Under the pieces are notes generated by a model. It saw only the letters and a program-made list of their open reading frames with translations, was not told the DNA's origin and made no database searches. 7,231 nt of DNA from Christensenella sp964592155. GTDB taxonomy: Bacteria > Bacillota > Clostridia > Christensenellales > Christensenellaceae. Location of the stretch: positions 1-7,231 of the forward strand of contig CAZQDA010000114.1 of assembly GCA_964592155.1 (NCBI GenBank). Direction: 5' to 3'. Position 1 is the first letter of the stretch. The number at the start of each line of letters is the position of its first letter. The position numbers were made by a program, and so were the translations under genes. Of this stretch, positions 1-6,806 are shown piece by piece.

Positions 1-508
1 CCCCATCCAATCCCGGCTCAAACACCCCCAGCATGGGAAAGATAAGGCAGGGGACAAAAAACACGCCGTGAATCAGGAGCAGCCACTTGAGCCACCGGTC
101 CGCCTTTGTTTGCACCTCGATGGCAAGCCCAAGGAAAAAGGTGGACAATGCCATCAGGCCGTAACCCAGCAAATCATAGCTGAAAAACAAACCAAACTGC
201 TGAAAATCAATCATCCGCGCTGCCTGCCCCACAGGCGGATCAAGGCGCATTGTTGTCAGCTGCGCAAAATAAACGAGCAACACCAAAACAGCGTATACGC
301 CCGCAAAAATCATAGCCGCGCTGCCCGCCGCCTTTCGCCCGGGCTCCAATTCTGCGCAAAAGGAACAAATCATGGGCACAAAGCTAAGCGCGATAAACAT
401 ACTCGCAAAATAGCTGCCCGTGTCATACCCCAAGAGCATGCACACCGCAAAGCCCGCAACCGCACACACATTCGCCGCCGCGCCAATCATTCCCAGTTTT
501 GCATTCAT
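1..508 (-). CDS. Multi-pass membrane protein of unknown function, partial (C-terminus beyond the window)
   Basis: The frame is open from an ATG at 508-506 to the window edge, giving 169 residues with no stop, so the C-terminus is missing. I do not recognise the family. At least five hydrophobic segments can be seen, at about residues 6-27, 31-50, 62-83, 104-130 and 141-162. Short polar links between them include ELEPGRK (residues 53-59) and a longer loop with DPPVGQAARM (residues 90-99). This makes it an integral membrane protein. Its start overlaps the stop of the upstream TetR gene (ATGA at 508-505), so the two are almost certainly co-transcribed and translationally coupled. The likely inference is that it is the regulated partner of that TetR protein, perhaps in transport or membrane stress, but nothing in the sequence shows a substrate. 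The opposite strand carries an overlapping open frame, but that one is very rich in Arg/His/Lys and looks like a shadow. Confidence 0.85.
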   Translation of the reverse strand, partial: MNAKLGMIGAAANVCAVAGFAVCMLLGYDTGSYFASMFIALSFVPMICSFCAELEPGRKAAGSAAMIFAGVYAVLVLLVYFAQLTTMRLDPPVGQAARMIDFQQFGLFFSYDLLGYGLMALSTFFLGLAIEVQTKADRWLKWLLLIHGVFFVPCLIFPMLGVFEPGLDG

Positions 509-1083
509 ACCGCATCGCCTCTGTATAACAGCCCGACAAGGCTTTTGATAAACGCTTCCCGCTCCGCTTTCTGCCGGAGATCATAGCCTGTCATGGCTTT
601 GCTTTGCTCCGCTCCTAAAAAAGCCGCCTGCATAGCGCAGGTAAGCACGAATACCATAAGCTGCTTTTGGGCTTCCTCCGGCCCGCCGCCCGCCGCACTC
701 GCAAAACCCTTCATGGTTTTTACGCTATTGCTGTCCGGCGAAGGGGCGGCAAGATCCGCCAGAATTGATATGCGGGCTACCGCCTTATTTTCAAACAAAA
801 ACTCAAATACTTGTGCCGCCGTGCGCGCAAGCCGTTCTTCAGCGGACTTTTCCCGCCCGTTTTCCGGTCGGAAAGACGCAATCACTTTGCTGATAATCCG
901 CTGCACGCAAATCTCAATTAAATGCTCCTTTGTCTGAAAATGATAGTTTACCAGTCCAACACCCACCCCCGCTTTTTCTGCGATTGCGCGTATGGTCATT
1001 TTATCTGCATCTCCGCCGCTTTGCTCCATCAGTTCCATGGCCGCGGCGATCATTGTTTCCTTGATTTCAGTTGCTTTTTTCAT
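505..1083 (-). CDS. TetR/AcrR-family transcriptional regulator
   Basis: This 192-residue protein has the usual TetR length and layout. The N-terminal DNA-binding domain is at about residues 5-52, with a helix-turn-helix around IRAIAEKAGVGVGLVNYHF (residues 31-49) followed by the typical TKEHL. An all-helical C-terminal ligand and dimerisation domain covers about residues 80-190 and has no family-specific motif I can name. The start at 1083 is chosen because AGGAGA (1094-1089) lies 5 bases upstream. A more upstream in-frame start at 1152 would lie at the promoter -35 box and so cannot be transcribed. A perfect 15-bp palindrome over the predicted transcription start suggests autorepression. The gene overlaps the downstream membrane-protein gene by 3 bases. 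The family usually represses neighbouring efflux or membrane genes until a small ligand binds; the ligand here is unknown. Confidence 0.93.
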   Translation of the reverse strand: MKKATEIKETMIAAAMELMEQSGGDADKMTIRAIAEKAGVGVGLVNYHFQTKEHLIEICVQRIISKVIASFRPENGREKSAEERLARTAAQVFEFLFENKAVARISILADLAAPSPDSNSVKTMKGFASAAGGGPEEAQKQLMVFVLTCAMQAAFLGAEQSKAMTGYDLRQKAEREAFIKSLVGLLYRGDAV

Positions 1084-1104
1084 CTCACTCTCCTGAACAC
1101 AGAT

Positions 1105-1119
1105 TTGAACACTGTTCAA
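1105..1119. promoter_or_regulatory. Perfect palindrome, probable TetR operator
   Basis: TTGAACACTGTTCAA has 7-base arms around one central base. It sits between the -10 box and the ribosome binding site of the TetR gene and covers the predicted transcription start near 1117. A second copy of the half-element TGAACAC lies at 1094-1100, 12 bases from the copy at 1106-1112. This placement is classic for an autorepressor operator. That the neighbouring TetR protein binds it is inference. Confidence 0.7.
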
Positions 1120-1123
1120 TTTT

Positions 1124-1152
1124 ATTGTATCACCGTTTTCCCCTCCTGTCAA
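1124..1152 (-). promoter_or_regulatory. Sigma-A promoter of the TetR/membrane-protein operon
   Basis: On the minus strand there is a perfect -35 TTGACA (1152-1147), a 17-base spacer and a -10 TACAAT (1129-1124). The spacing is ideal and five of six -10 bases match consensus. Transcription should start around 1117, giving a leader of about 34 bases before the ATG at 1083. Confidence 0.85.
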
Positions 1153-1196
1153 TCTGCAAATTAATAAACTTTTTTGATTCGCATTTCTTAAAGATA

Positions 1197-1205
1197 TGCT
1201 ATACT
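1197..1205 (+). promoter_or_regulatory. Extended -10 promoter of the diguanylate cyclase gene
   Basis: TGCTATACT gives a TGn extension in front of a TATACT -10 box (1200-1205). The only -35-like hexamer, TTGATT at 1174-1179, is 20 bases away, which is too far to be optimal, so the TG extension probably carries recognition. The leader of about 57 bases to the ATG is AT-rich. I see no known riboswitch fold in it. Confidence 0.55.
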
Positions 1206-1268
1206 AAAGACATATTATTTTTAAATCCGCAGGTATGATTTTAAAGTCGATCTTTTAGCAGGTGTTGT

Positions 1269-2549
1269 ATGTTTTCTATGAAAAACCTGAGCCGGTCTTT
1301 ACTCGTCATCGGGGTCGTTGTCTATATTGTTTTGGGCATTGTCACGCTTAACGTGCTTACACACTCCATGACGCAGGAATATTATGATTTGCTCGGCAAA
1401 AAAGCGCTCGACATTGCAAAGCTCGCCGCACGCAACTATTCCATCACAGACGAGGAAGTCGAAAGTTTAAAATCCATGACATTTGAGGAAGCCCTGCAAA
1501 GTCCTGCCAACAAACGATTCAGCGATATGTTTTTAAATTCCGATTTCAGCGAAGATTTTAAATATGCCTACATCATGGTAAAGCTTGATGAAAAAGACGT
1601 GAAATATCATATCACAGAAGAAAACGCGGACTATTTCGGTTTTCGCGCGGGCACAAGCCTTGACCTTCTATGGCTTGTGGATGTCATTATCAATAAAGAC
1701 GAGCAGGTCGAGGTTGCAAACACTCCCGGATATTACGACGACATCAATCGCTATTCCCATTTTCAGGATCAAACCATCGCTGCCTACGAAAATCAAGAAG
1801 CCGTCTCTGTTTTTGTTTCAGATGAATATGGAGATTCTTTTACAGGATTTGTACCCGTCTATACCACACAAGGCAACTATATCGGCCTGCTGGGCGTAGA
1901 CATCTATTATGAAGAGCTCAGAGTATATACTGCCGAAATACAAGGTGCGCTTTTGTTCGTTTTCCTTCTGCCAACCATTATACTGACGCTTGTTTATCTT
2001 TCAGTCTATCTGGCTAACCGCAAGAAAAACAATACCGAGGCGTATACCGATCCCATGACCTCTCTTTTTAACAGAAGATATCTGGAACTGCAGCTTTCGC
2101 GAATGGTGCATGATGCCTACCAGAAAAAGCAGCCGCTTTCTTCCATTATGCTTGATATTGATTATTTCAAAAACTACAACGATCACTACGGTCATTCCAT
2201 GGGCGATACGGTCATCGAGCAGGTTGCGCACGCGATCAAGGACTCCATCCGCGACAAAATTGACGTTGCATTCCGCTACGGCGGAGAGGAATTTTTTGTC
2301 CTGCTCCCTGATACGGACGCTGACAGGGCAAATTATGCGGCGGAAAAAATCGATTATGCCATCCGTCAGCTTGCCATACCGCATGAGTTCAGTGAAGTAG
2401 GAATGCAACTTACAATTTCACAGGGAATTTATTCCGCGGTTCCGGCCGGCACAGAAAAAGAAGATGCGGCCCGCTATATCAACAATGCCGATAAAGCCCT
2501 TTATCAGGCAAAGGACAACGGACGCAACCGGTTCGAAACCTTTTCCTGA
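1269..2549 (+). CDS. Membrane-anchored diguanylate cyclase (extracellular sensor plus GGDEF domain)
   Basis: This 426-residue protein makes cyclic di-GMP from two GTP. An uncleaved N-terminal membrane anchor (about residues 11-31) leads to an extracytoplasmic region of about 190 residues. That region ends in FTGFVPVYTTQGNYIGLLGVD (residues 191-211), a pattern typical of Cache-type small-molecule sensors. A second membrane helix follows at about 225-249, then a cytoplasmic GGDEF domain from about 255 to the end. The catalytic domain looks active: DPMTSLFNRR (261-270), LDIDYFKNYNDHYGH (295-309) with metal-binding D296, YGGEEF (337-342) and a conserved C-terminal end with ADKALYQAKDNGRN (407-420). 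The product-inhibition site is altered: the Arg of RxxD should be at 329 but is Asp, giving DKID (329-332). The start at 1269 is supported by a modest AGGTG 4 bases upstream; a second ATG at 1278 is possible. No EAL domain is fused. The sensed ligand is unknown. Confidence 0.95.
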   Translation: MFSMKNLSRSLLVIGVVVYIVLGIVTLNVLTHSMTQEYYDLLGKKALDIAKLAARNYSITDEEVESLKSMTFEEALQSPANKRFSDMFLNSDFSEDFKYAYIMVKLDEKDVKYHITEENADYFGFRAGTSLDLLWLVDVIINKDEQVEVANTPGYYDDINRYSHFQDQTIAAYENQEAVSVFVSDEYGDSFTGFVPVYTTQGNYIGLLGVDIYYEELRVYTAEIQGALLFVFLLPTIILTLVYLSVYLANRKKNNTEAYTDPMTSLFNRRYLELQLSRMVHDAYQKKQPLSSIMLDIDYFKNYNDHYGHSMGDTVIEQVAHAIKDSIRDKIDVAFRYGGEEFFVLLPDTDADRANYAAEKIDYAIRQLAIPHEFSEVGMQLTISQGIYSAVPAGTEKEDAARYINNADKALYQAKDNGRNRFETFS

Positions 2550-2555
2550 GCAGCC

Positions 2556-3275
2556 TCATTTGTCCTGCTGCCTCTTTTTTATCCCCATTACGCTGATCGC
2601 AACCGTAACCAGCAGAATAGCAAGCATGGGCAGTATGGTTTGCGCTTCGGGCGCATCCCCGCACATTGCCTGAAAGCCCCATGTTGCAGGGAAAACTTTC
2701 CCCACTGCCTGCAGCGCTTCCGGAAGCATCTCCGCCGGAAACATGATTCCGGAAAGCATGATGGACGGCAAAAAAATGATCTGTGAGATCATGGTCAGCC
2801 GTGAGGAGCTTTTCACCAGTACGCCCAGTGCGGTTCCCATGCATAAACTGGTTGCGATAAACAGGACGAGCACCGGAAAATAGGTTGAAAAATGCTCCGG
2901 CGGCGCCGCGCCGAACGCAGGCGGCGCAATCAAAAGGATCAGCACGCTGACAATCATCATGTGTATAAAGCCTGAAATGAAGTTATTCAAAGCAGCTGTG
3001 TAGAGCGGTATTTTCCCTACCAGATACGCTTTCTTCATTTCGCTGCCATAAAATTCGGTTAGTGGCGAAGGCACGCCGATGCACGCGCCCATGGTCACGC
3101 CAAATATCGTCATCGAGGGAATCAGCGTTTGATACGCGATCGGATTGATCGAGGTGAAAATCCCGCCCATAAACGCAAAAAACACAAGCGGCACAATGTA
3201 ATATACCAGCAAAATTCCCTTGTTGCGCAAATCGAGCCTCCACTGCAATCCAACTCCATAAAAAAACGCTCCCAT
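2556..3275 (-). CDS. ABC-2 type transporter permease
   Basis: This 239-residue integral membrane protein is the channel-forming half of the exporter whose ATPase is encoded just upstream. Six hydrophobic segments can be seen at about residues 20-41, 50-68, 94-117, 132-154, 158-178 and 213-232. The stretch LSGIMFPAEMLPEALQAVGK (174-193) is the hallmark of ABC-2 permeases just after the fifth helix. The start at 3275 is chosen because its ATG shares one base with the TAA of the ATPase gene (TAATG) and GGGGGAGGGA lies about 6 bases upstream, inside the ATPase 3' end. A longer frame starting at 3335 would overlap the ATPase by 60 bases and lacks this site. Only one permease is present, so it probably acts as a homodimer. 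Antibiotic or other toxic-compound export is inferred from the operon. Confidence 0.93.
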   Translation of the reverse strand: MGAFFYGVGLQWRLDLRNKGILLVYYIVPLVFFAFMGGIFTSINPIAYQTLIPSMTIFGVTMGACIGVPSPLTEFYGSEMKKAYLVGKIPLYTAALNNFISGFIHMMIVSVLILLIAPPAFGAAPPEHFSTYFPVLVLFIATSLCMGTALGVLVKSSSRLTMISQIIFLPSIMLSGIMFPAEMLPEALQAVGKVFPATWGFQAMCGDAPEAQTILPMLAILLVTVAISVMGIKKRQQDK

Positions 3276-4138
3276 TATTGTCCCTCCCCCGCAATGTCCA
3301 AAAAACACTGTTCTAAATTCGCCCGCGGCGTGCAAATATCCAAAATCTGTATTCCCTGTTCTTTTGCCGCTTGGGTCAGCTCCATCAGACCCTCCAAAAG
3401 GTTCGTCGTCTCAAAAACCAGATATTCCTGGCTCTGCTCCACACAAATGCACTGCAAAAACCCACTCTGGTCAGGGTCAGCCGAAAACCGGACCTCAATC
3501 CTTTGGGCGTGCTGCATTTGCTTGGCAAGCTCGCCTGCGGTTCCATGAAAAACGATTCTGCCTTCTTTTAAAATCGCAATCCGGTCGCACAGCTCTTCCA
3601 CCTCCGCCATATCGTGGCTTGCCATCAAAATTGTTTTTCCCTGCTGTTTGAGCAAACGGATTTCCCCATGCAAGGCGGCTCTGCCCTCCACATCAAGCCC
3701 CGCCGTCGGTTCGTCCAGAAAAATAATATCAGGATCCGTTGTCATCGCAAGCGCAAGATGCAGCCGCCTCTTTTGTCCTGTGGAAAGCGTGTGGTATTGT
3801 TTGTTTTTAAACTCTGTCACTCCCATCCGTTTGAGCGAATCCATATTGATTGCCGCGCGGTTCCATTTTGCAAAGAGCGTCACCGCCTCCATGGCCTTTA
3901 TGGTTTCCGGAAGCGTGGATGATTGCAGCTGCACCCCCGTCTTTCCCCAAAACTCTATGCTTCCGCTGTCATAACGTCGGATTTGTTCGATACATTCCAG
4001 CGCCGTGGTTTTCCCAGCGCCGTTTGTTCCGAGCAGGGCAAATATCTCCCCGCGCTTCACCTCAAACGAAATCCCCTTGAGGACATCGTTTGCCCCATAG
4101 CTTTTCCGCAAATCCTTCACACAAACCGCACTACTCAT
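3275..4138 (-). CDS. ABC transporter ATP-binding protein
   Basis: This 287-residue cytoplasmic ATPase powers the adjacent ABC-2 permease. Visible motifs are Walker A GTNGAGKTT (residues 37-45), signature LSTGQ (118-122, a common variant of LSGGQ), Walker B IIFLDEPT (138-145), D-loop AGLD (146-149) and switch histidine H175 in ASHD. About 75 residues after the nucleotide-binding core end in RANLEQCFLDIAG (272-284), the usual tail of ATPases in the CcmA/DrrA-like drug-export group. The ATG at 4138 lies within the last codons of the MerR gene (8-base overlap). GAGGG, 5 bases upstream, is the ribosome binding site. Co-translation with both neighbours is implied by the overlaps. Substrate specificity cannot be read from the sequence. 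Confidence 0.95.
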   Translation of the reverse strand: MSSAVCVKDLRKSYGANDVLKGISFEVKRGEIFALLGTNGAGKTTALECIEQIRRYDSGSIEFWGKTGVQLQSSTLPETIKAMEAVTLFAKWNRAAINMDSLKRMGVTEFKNKQYHTLSTGQKRRLHLALAMTTDPDIIFLDEPTAGLDVEGRAALHGEIRLLKQQGKTILMASHDMAEVEELCDRIAILKEGRIVFHGTAGELAKQMQHAQRIEVRFSADPDQSGFLQCICVEQSQEYLVFETTNLLEGLMELTQAAKEQGIQILDICTPRANLEQCFLDIAGEGQ

Positions 4139-4928
4139 TTTTACCCTCTAATTCCGGAATCCTGATTCCATTCTCTTCAAAATAACGCACAAGCGCCTTT
4201 TCCATATATCCTTCTATTCTTTTTTGTTTTTGCTCAAAATCCGCGTCCCACTTTTCCCTGTTGCTGTTAAACTCCATGAGCGCGGGCAAAAGACTCATAT
4301 CGCCGCCTGTAAAATCGAGTATCATCTCCCACCATCGTTTTCCCAGCTGCACGCCTTCCGCGCTTTGGGGCGCAATTCCCGTCTCCTGCAAACAGGCCGC
4401 CTCTTTGGAAATATCGTGATAGGTCTCGATCACACGGATCCCTAGCTCAGGGTTTTCTGAAAACCTCTCTTTGACATGCGCCACAAGGGGATCGCTAAGC
4501 GCCTTCCATACCCAGTAATATTGGTTATCCATACGCAGCATGGTAATGATGTCCGAATATTTTTCAAAGTCCACCCTGTCCATCTGGATCACTTCCTTAT
4601 GCAGTGCATCAATCGCTTTCGCCGCTTTCTGCAGATTGCTGATCTCCCGCTTCACTGCCGCACCCTGTTTTTCAAGAAGAGCAGCGACTTGCTGCGGTGT
4701 GTCCAGAGACACGCTCAGGCTTTTGATTTCTCCCAAAGAAAACCCAAGATACTTCAGCGACAATATCTGGTGGAGCCGGACCAAATCCTTTTGTGAATAA
4801 AGCCGCCTTCCCCCTTCGCTCCTGCCGGACGGCGCAAGCAGGCCCTCTCTGTCATAATATTGCAGCGTGCGCACGCTCACATTCATTTTCTTTGCGAGCT
4901 CGCCCACCGTAAAAAATCCCTTTTGCAT
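4131..4928 (-). CDS. MerR-family regulator with TipAS-like ligand-binding domain
   Basis: The protein has 265 residues. The N-terminal winged-helix domain (about 5-75) carries FTVGELAKKMNVSVRTLQYY (6-25), then DREGLLAPSGR and GGRRLYS, all diagnostic of MerR. A predicted dimerisation coiled coil spans about 78-118. The C-terminal domain (about 135-255) includes SAEGVQLGKRWWEMILDFTG (189-208) followed by GD, which resembles the TipAS antibiotic-sensing fold with its W and F/TGGD positions. This is far larger than metal-sensing MerR proteins. It lies first in the operon with the exporter, so it probably activates its own transcription and that of the pump when a drug is bound. The start is uncertain: ATG at 4928 and GTG at 4931 are adjacent, with AGGAGG (4944-4939) 10 or 7 bases upstream. 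ATG is preferred here; GTG would add one residue. Confidence 0.93.
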   Translation of the reverse strand: MQKGFFTVGELAKKMNVSVRTLQYYDREGLLAPSGRSEGGRRLYSQKDLVRLHQILSLKYLGFSLGEIKSLSVSLDTPQQVAALLEKQGAAVKREISNLQKAAKAIDALHKEVIQMDRVDFEKYSDIITMLRMDNQYYWVWKALSDPLVAHVKERFSENPELGIRVIETYHDISKEAACLQETGIAPQSAEGVQLGKRWWEMILDFTGGDMSLLPALMEFNSNREKWDADFEQKQKRIEGYMEKALVRYFEENGIRIPELEGKNE

Positions 4929-4950
4929 CACCGCGCTACCTCCTGCCTGT

Positions 4951-4981
4951 ATTATACTATGTTACGTAACGTCACGAGCAA
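4951..4981 (-). promoter_or_regulatory. MerR-type promoter with 19-base spacer and central operator
   Basis: Read on the minus strand, the -10 is a perfect TATAAT (4956-4951) and the -35 is TTGCTC (4981-4976), separated by exactly 19 bases. The perfect palindrome GTTACGTAAC (4961-4970) lies in the centre of that spacer, 4 and 5 bases from its edges. A 19-20 base spacer with a central dyad is the defining design of promoters that MerR-family activators twist into working alignment. The promoter drives the MerR, ATPase and permease genes. Confidence 0.85.
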
Positions 4982-5046
4982 TCTTTTTTATTTGTGTTCG
5001 CCGTTTTTGTATCCTGCTCTGCTGCTTTTGGATTGTCCCATTCCTC

Positions 5047-5074
5047 TTTTCATTTGGCTGATATGTGGTATAAT
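5047..5074 (+). promoter_or_regulatory. Extended -10 promoter of the flippase gene
   Basis: A perfect TATAAT (5069-5074) is preceded by TGG (5066-5068), an extended -10. The best -35 candidate is TTTTCA (5047-5052) at 16 bases. Transcription should begin near 5081, about 25 bases before the start codon. It diverges from the MerR promoter, with about 95 bases between the two -10 boxes, so no shared operator is evident. Confidence 0.7.
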
Positions 5075-5105
5075 GAGTAAGCATCAAAAATGATTGGAGT
5101 ATCCT

Positions 5106-6728
5106 ATGTCCAATACCACGAAAAGCTTGATCAAAAGCACGATGATCCTCGGCATCGCCGGACTCATCGTTAAAATCATCGGGGCGTTTTTCCGGATCGC
5201 CCTGACAAACCTCATCCATTTTGAAGGAATGAGTTATTATCAGCAGGCGTTTCCTGTTTATTCTGCACTGCTGATTATCTCGACGATCGGTCTTCCGATT
5301 GCGATATCAAAACTCGTTTCCGAACGCGTTACTGTAAACGACTATAAGGGCGCTTACGCGGTATTCCGGACGGCGCGCATGTTCCTTGTCGTTGTGGGTC
5401 TTGCCACATCTATCCTGATGTTCTGCTTTGCGGGGCAAATCGCGGCGCTGCAAAAGCTGCCGGACGCAAGCTATTCGCTGATGGCCATCGCCCCCTCCCT
5501 GTTCTTTGTTTCGGTTATGTCTGCCTACCGCGGATATTTCCAGGGTCTGCAAAACATGAAACCCACCGCGTTTTCCCAGATCATCGAACAGATGGTCAAG
5601 GTCGCCATGGGGCTTGCGCTTGCCTACCTGCTGCTGCGGTGGACAGGCCGTCTCGAGTTCGGCGCAATGGGCGCGCTCATCGGCATCACTATTTCAGAAA
5701 TTACGGCGCTTCTTTATGTGATGGGCGCCTACGGAAAACAAAAACGGCGCATGACCGCGGAAATCATGGCCGCATATAAAGTCAAACTGAGCTGGCCGGA
5801 AACGAAACCCCTTTTAAAAAGGATTCTGGTCATCGCGCTGCCCGTCACGGTGGCGGGGCTCGTCATGCCCATCATCACCTTTGTGGATTCAGTCATCATT
5901 CCAAGGAGCCTCTTTGCGCTAGGATATGACACCACCGCCGTGCGCAGCATGTACGGCGCGCTCACAGGGGGCGTTCTCACACTGATCAACCTCGCGGCAA
6001 TCGTCTCCCAGGCATTGCAAATGAGCGTGGTGCCCGCAATTTCCGAAGCGCTGAAGCTGGGCGACAACGCACGCGTCAAAGGCAATGTGTTGCACGGCAT
6101 CAAGTTTGCGTTTTTGGAAGGAATTCCTGTTACCGTCGCATTTTTCGTGTTTGCTTTCCCGCTCTTAAGCTTTCTTTACCCCAGCGCGAGCGCGGGCGAG
6201 CTTTCGCTTTCCACAGGCCTGCTGATGACCATGTGCTCCGTAGCGGTATTCCTGCCGTTTATGCAGACCATGACCGGCATTTTGCAGGGCATCGGCAAAC
6301 AAAACCTGCCTCCCATTTCCCTTGCCGTGGGCGCGGGCACCAAGGTTGCTGTCAGCCTTATTTTAATGCAAATTCCACAGATTAATATTTATGGCGCGGT
6401 CATCGGTACCGTCATCTGTTACATTATTGCCGCATGTATGAACTATTATTTCGTGCGCAAATATACAGGTGTGCGCATGCAGCTCGGTGAGCATCTGTTA
6501 AAACCCATTGCCGCCACTGCGGTCATGGCTTCCCTTGCCTATCTGGTGTATTCACTCATCGCACCGCATTCCAACACCGTCGCCATCTTATTGGCCGTCG
6601 TTGTTGCGCTGATTGTGTACCTGATCATGCTAATTGTTGTGAAGGCTTTCTCAGAGCAAGAGCTTTCCCGCATCCGCGGCGGCAAAAAACTGACCCGCTT
6701 TTTAAAGAAAATCCACGTCTGGAAATAA
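5106..6728 (+). CDS. MurJ/SpoVB-family lipid II or oligosaccharide flippase
   Basis: This 540-residue polytopic membrane protein has about 14 hydrophobic segments and belongs to the MATE/MOP superfamily branch that includes B. subtilis YtgP (MurJ) and SpoVB. Family members move lipid-linked peptidoglycan precursors across the cytoplasmic membrane. Supporting stretches are GAFFRIALTN (26-35) in the first helix region with Arg30, STIGLPIAISKLVSE (59-73), YRGYFQGLQNMKPTAFSQII (141-160) and TGILQGIGKQNLPP (390-403). The length is closer to YtgP (about 544) than to SpoVB (about 518), but I cannot separate the two by eye, so no symbol is given. The C-terminus ends in a basic tail (RGGKKLTRFLKKIHVWK, 524-540). 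The start is ATG 5106, because GGAG (5096-5099) lies 6 bases upstream. A TTG at 5094 would overlap that site. It is monocistronic in this window. Confidence 0.92.
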   Translation: MSNTTKSLIKSTMILGIAGLIVKIIGAFFRIALTNLIHFEGMSYYQQAFPVYSALLIISTIGLPIAISKLVSERVTVNDYKGAYAVFRTARMFLVVVGLATSILMFCFAGQIAALQKLPDASYSLMAIAPSLFFVSVMSAYRGYFQGLQNMKPTAFSQIIEQMVKVAMGLALAYLLLRWTGRLEFGAMGALIGITISEITALLYVMGAYGKQKRRMTAEIMAAYKVKLSWPETKPLLKRILVIALPVTVAGLVMPIITFVDSVIIPRSLFALGYDTTAVRSMYGALTGGVLTLINLAAIVSQALQMSVVPAISEALKLGDNARVKGNVLHGIKFAFLEGIPVTVAFFVFAFPLLSFLYPSASAGELSLSTGLLMTMCSVAVFLPFMQTMTGILQGIGKQNLPPISLAVGAGTKVAVSLILMQIPQINIYGAVIGTVICYIIAACMNYYFVRKYTGVRMQLGEHLLKPIAATAVMASLAYLVYSLIAPHSNTVAILLAVVVALIVYLIMLIVVKAFSEQELSRIRGGKKLTRFLKKIHVWK

Positions 6729-6757
6729 TACGTATCTTAAAGCCCTCTGATGAATAG

Positions 6758-6779
6758 ATATCCCCCAAGCCGGGGATAT
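6758..6779. terminator. Hairpin 30 bases after the flippase gene, possible terminator
   Basis: ATATCCCC (6758-6765) pairs perfectly with GGGGATAT (6772-6779) across a 6-base loop. On the plus strand only a short T-run follows, partly inside the stem, so it is a weak intrinsic terminator. Its position suits termination of the flippase transcript. It could instead belong to the outer end of the neighbouring IS200 remnant. Confidence 0.5.
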
Positions 6780-6806
6780 TTCAGATGCGGGCGTAGCCCT
6801 ATGATG

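Noticed and set aside
68..586. Plus-strand open frame of 172 codons
   Set aside because: Its product is extremely rich in His, Arg, Lys and Gln with no domain pattern. It is antisense to a clear membrane protein with an ATGA-coupled start.
1084..1152. N-terminal extension of 23 residues for the TetR protein (in-frame start at 1152)
   Set aside because: It starts at the -35 box of the promoter, lies upstream of the predicted transcript, and has no ribosome binding site. The ATG at 1083 has AGGAGA 5 bases away.
1206..1268. Riboswitch in the cyclase leader (for example c-di-GMP type)
   Set aside because: The leader is only about 60 bases, AT-rich, with weak short complementarity. It is too small and lacks the expected conserved helices.
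2530..2544. GGTT-CGA-AACC followed by TTTT as a terminator for the cyclase
   Set aside because: The stem is only 4 base pairs and lies inside the coding sequence; too weak to support a call.
3276..3335. 20-residue N-terminal extension of the permease
   Set aside because: It overlaps the conserved end of the ATPase. The TAATG junction with GGGGGAGGGA upstream gives a much better start.
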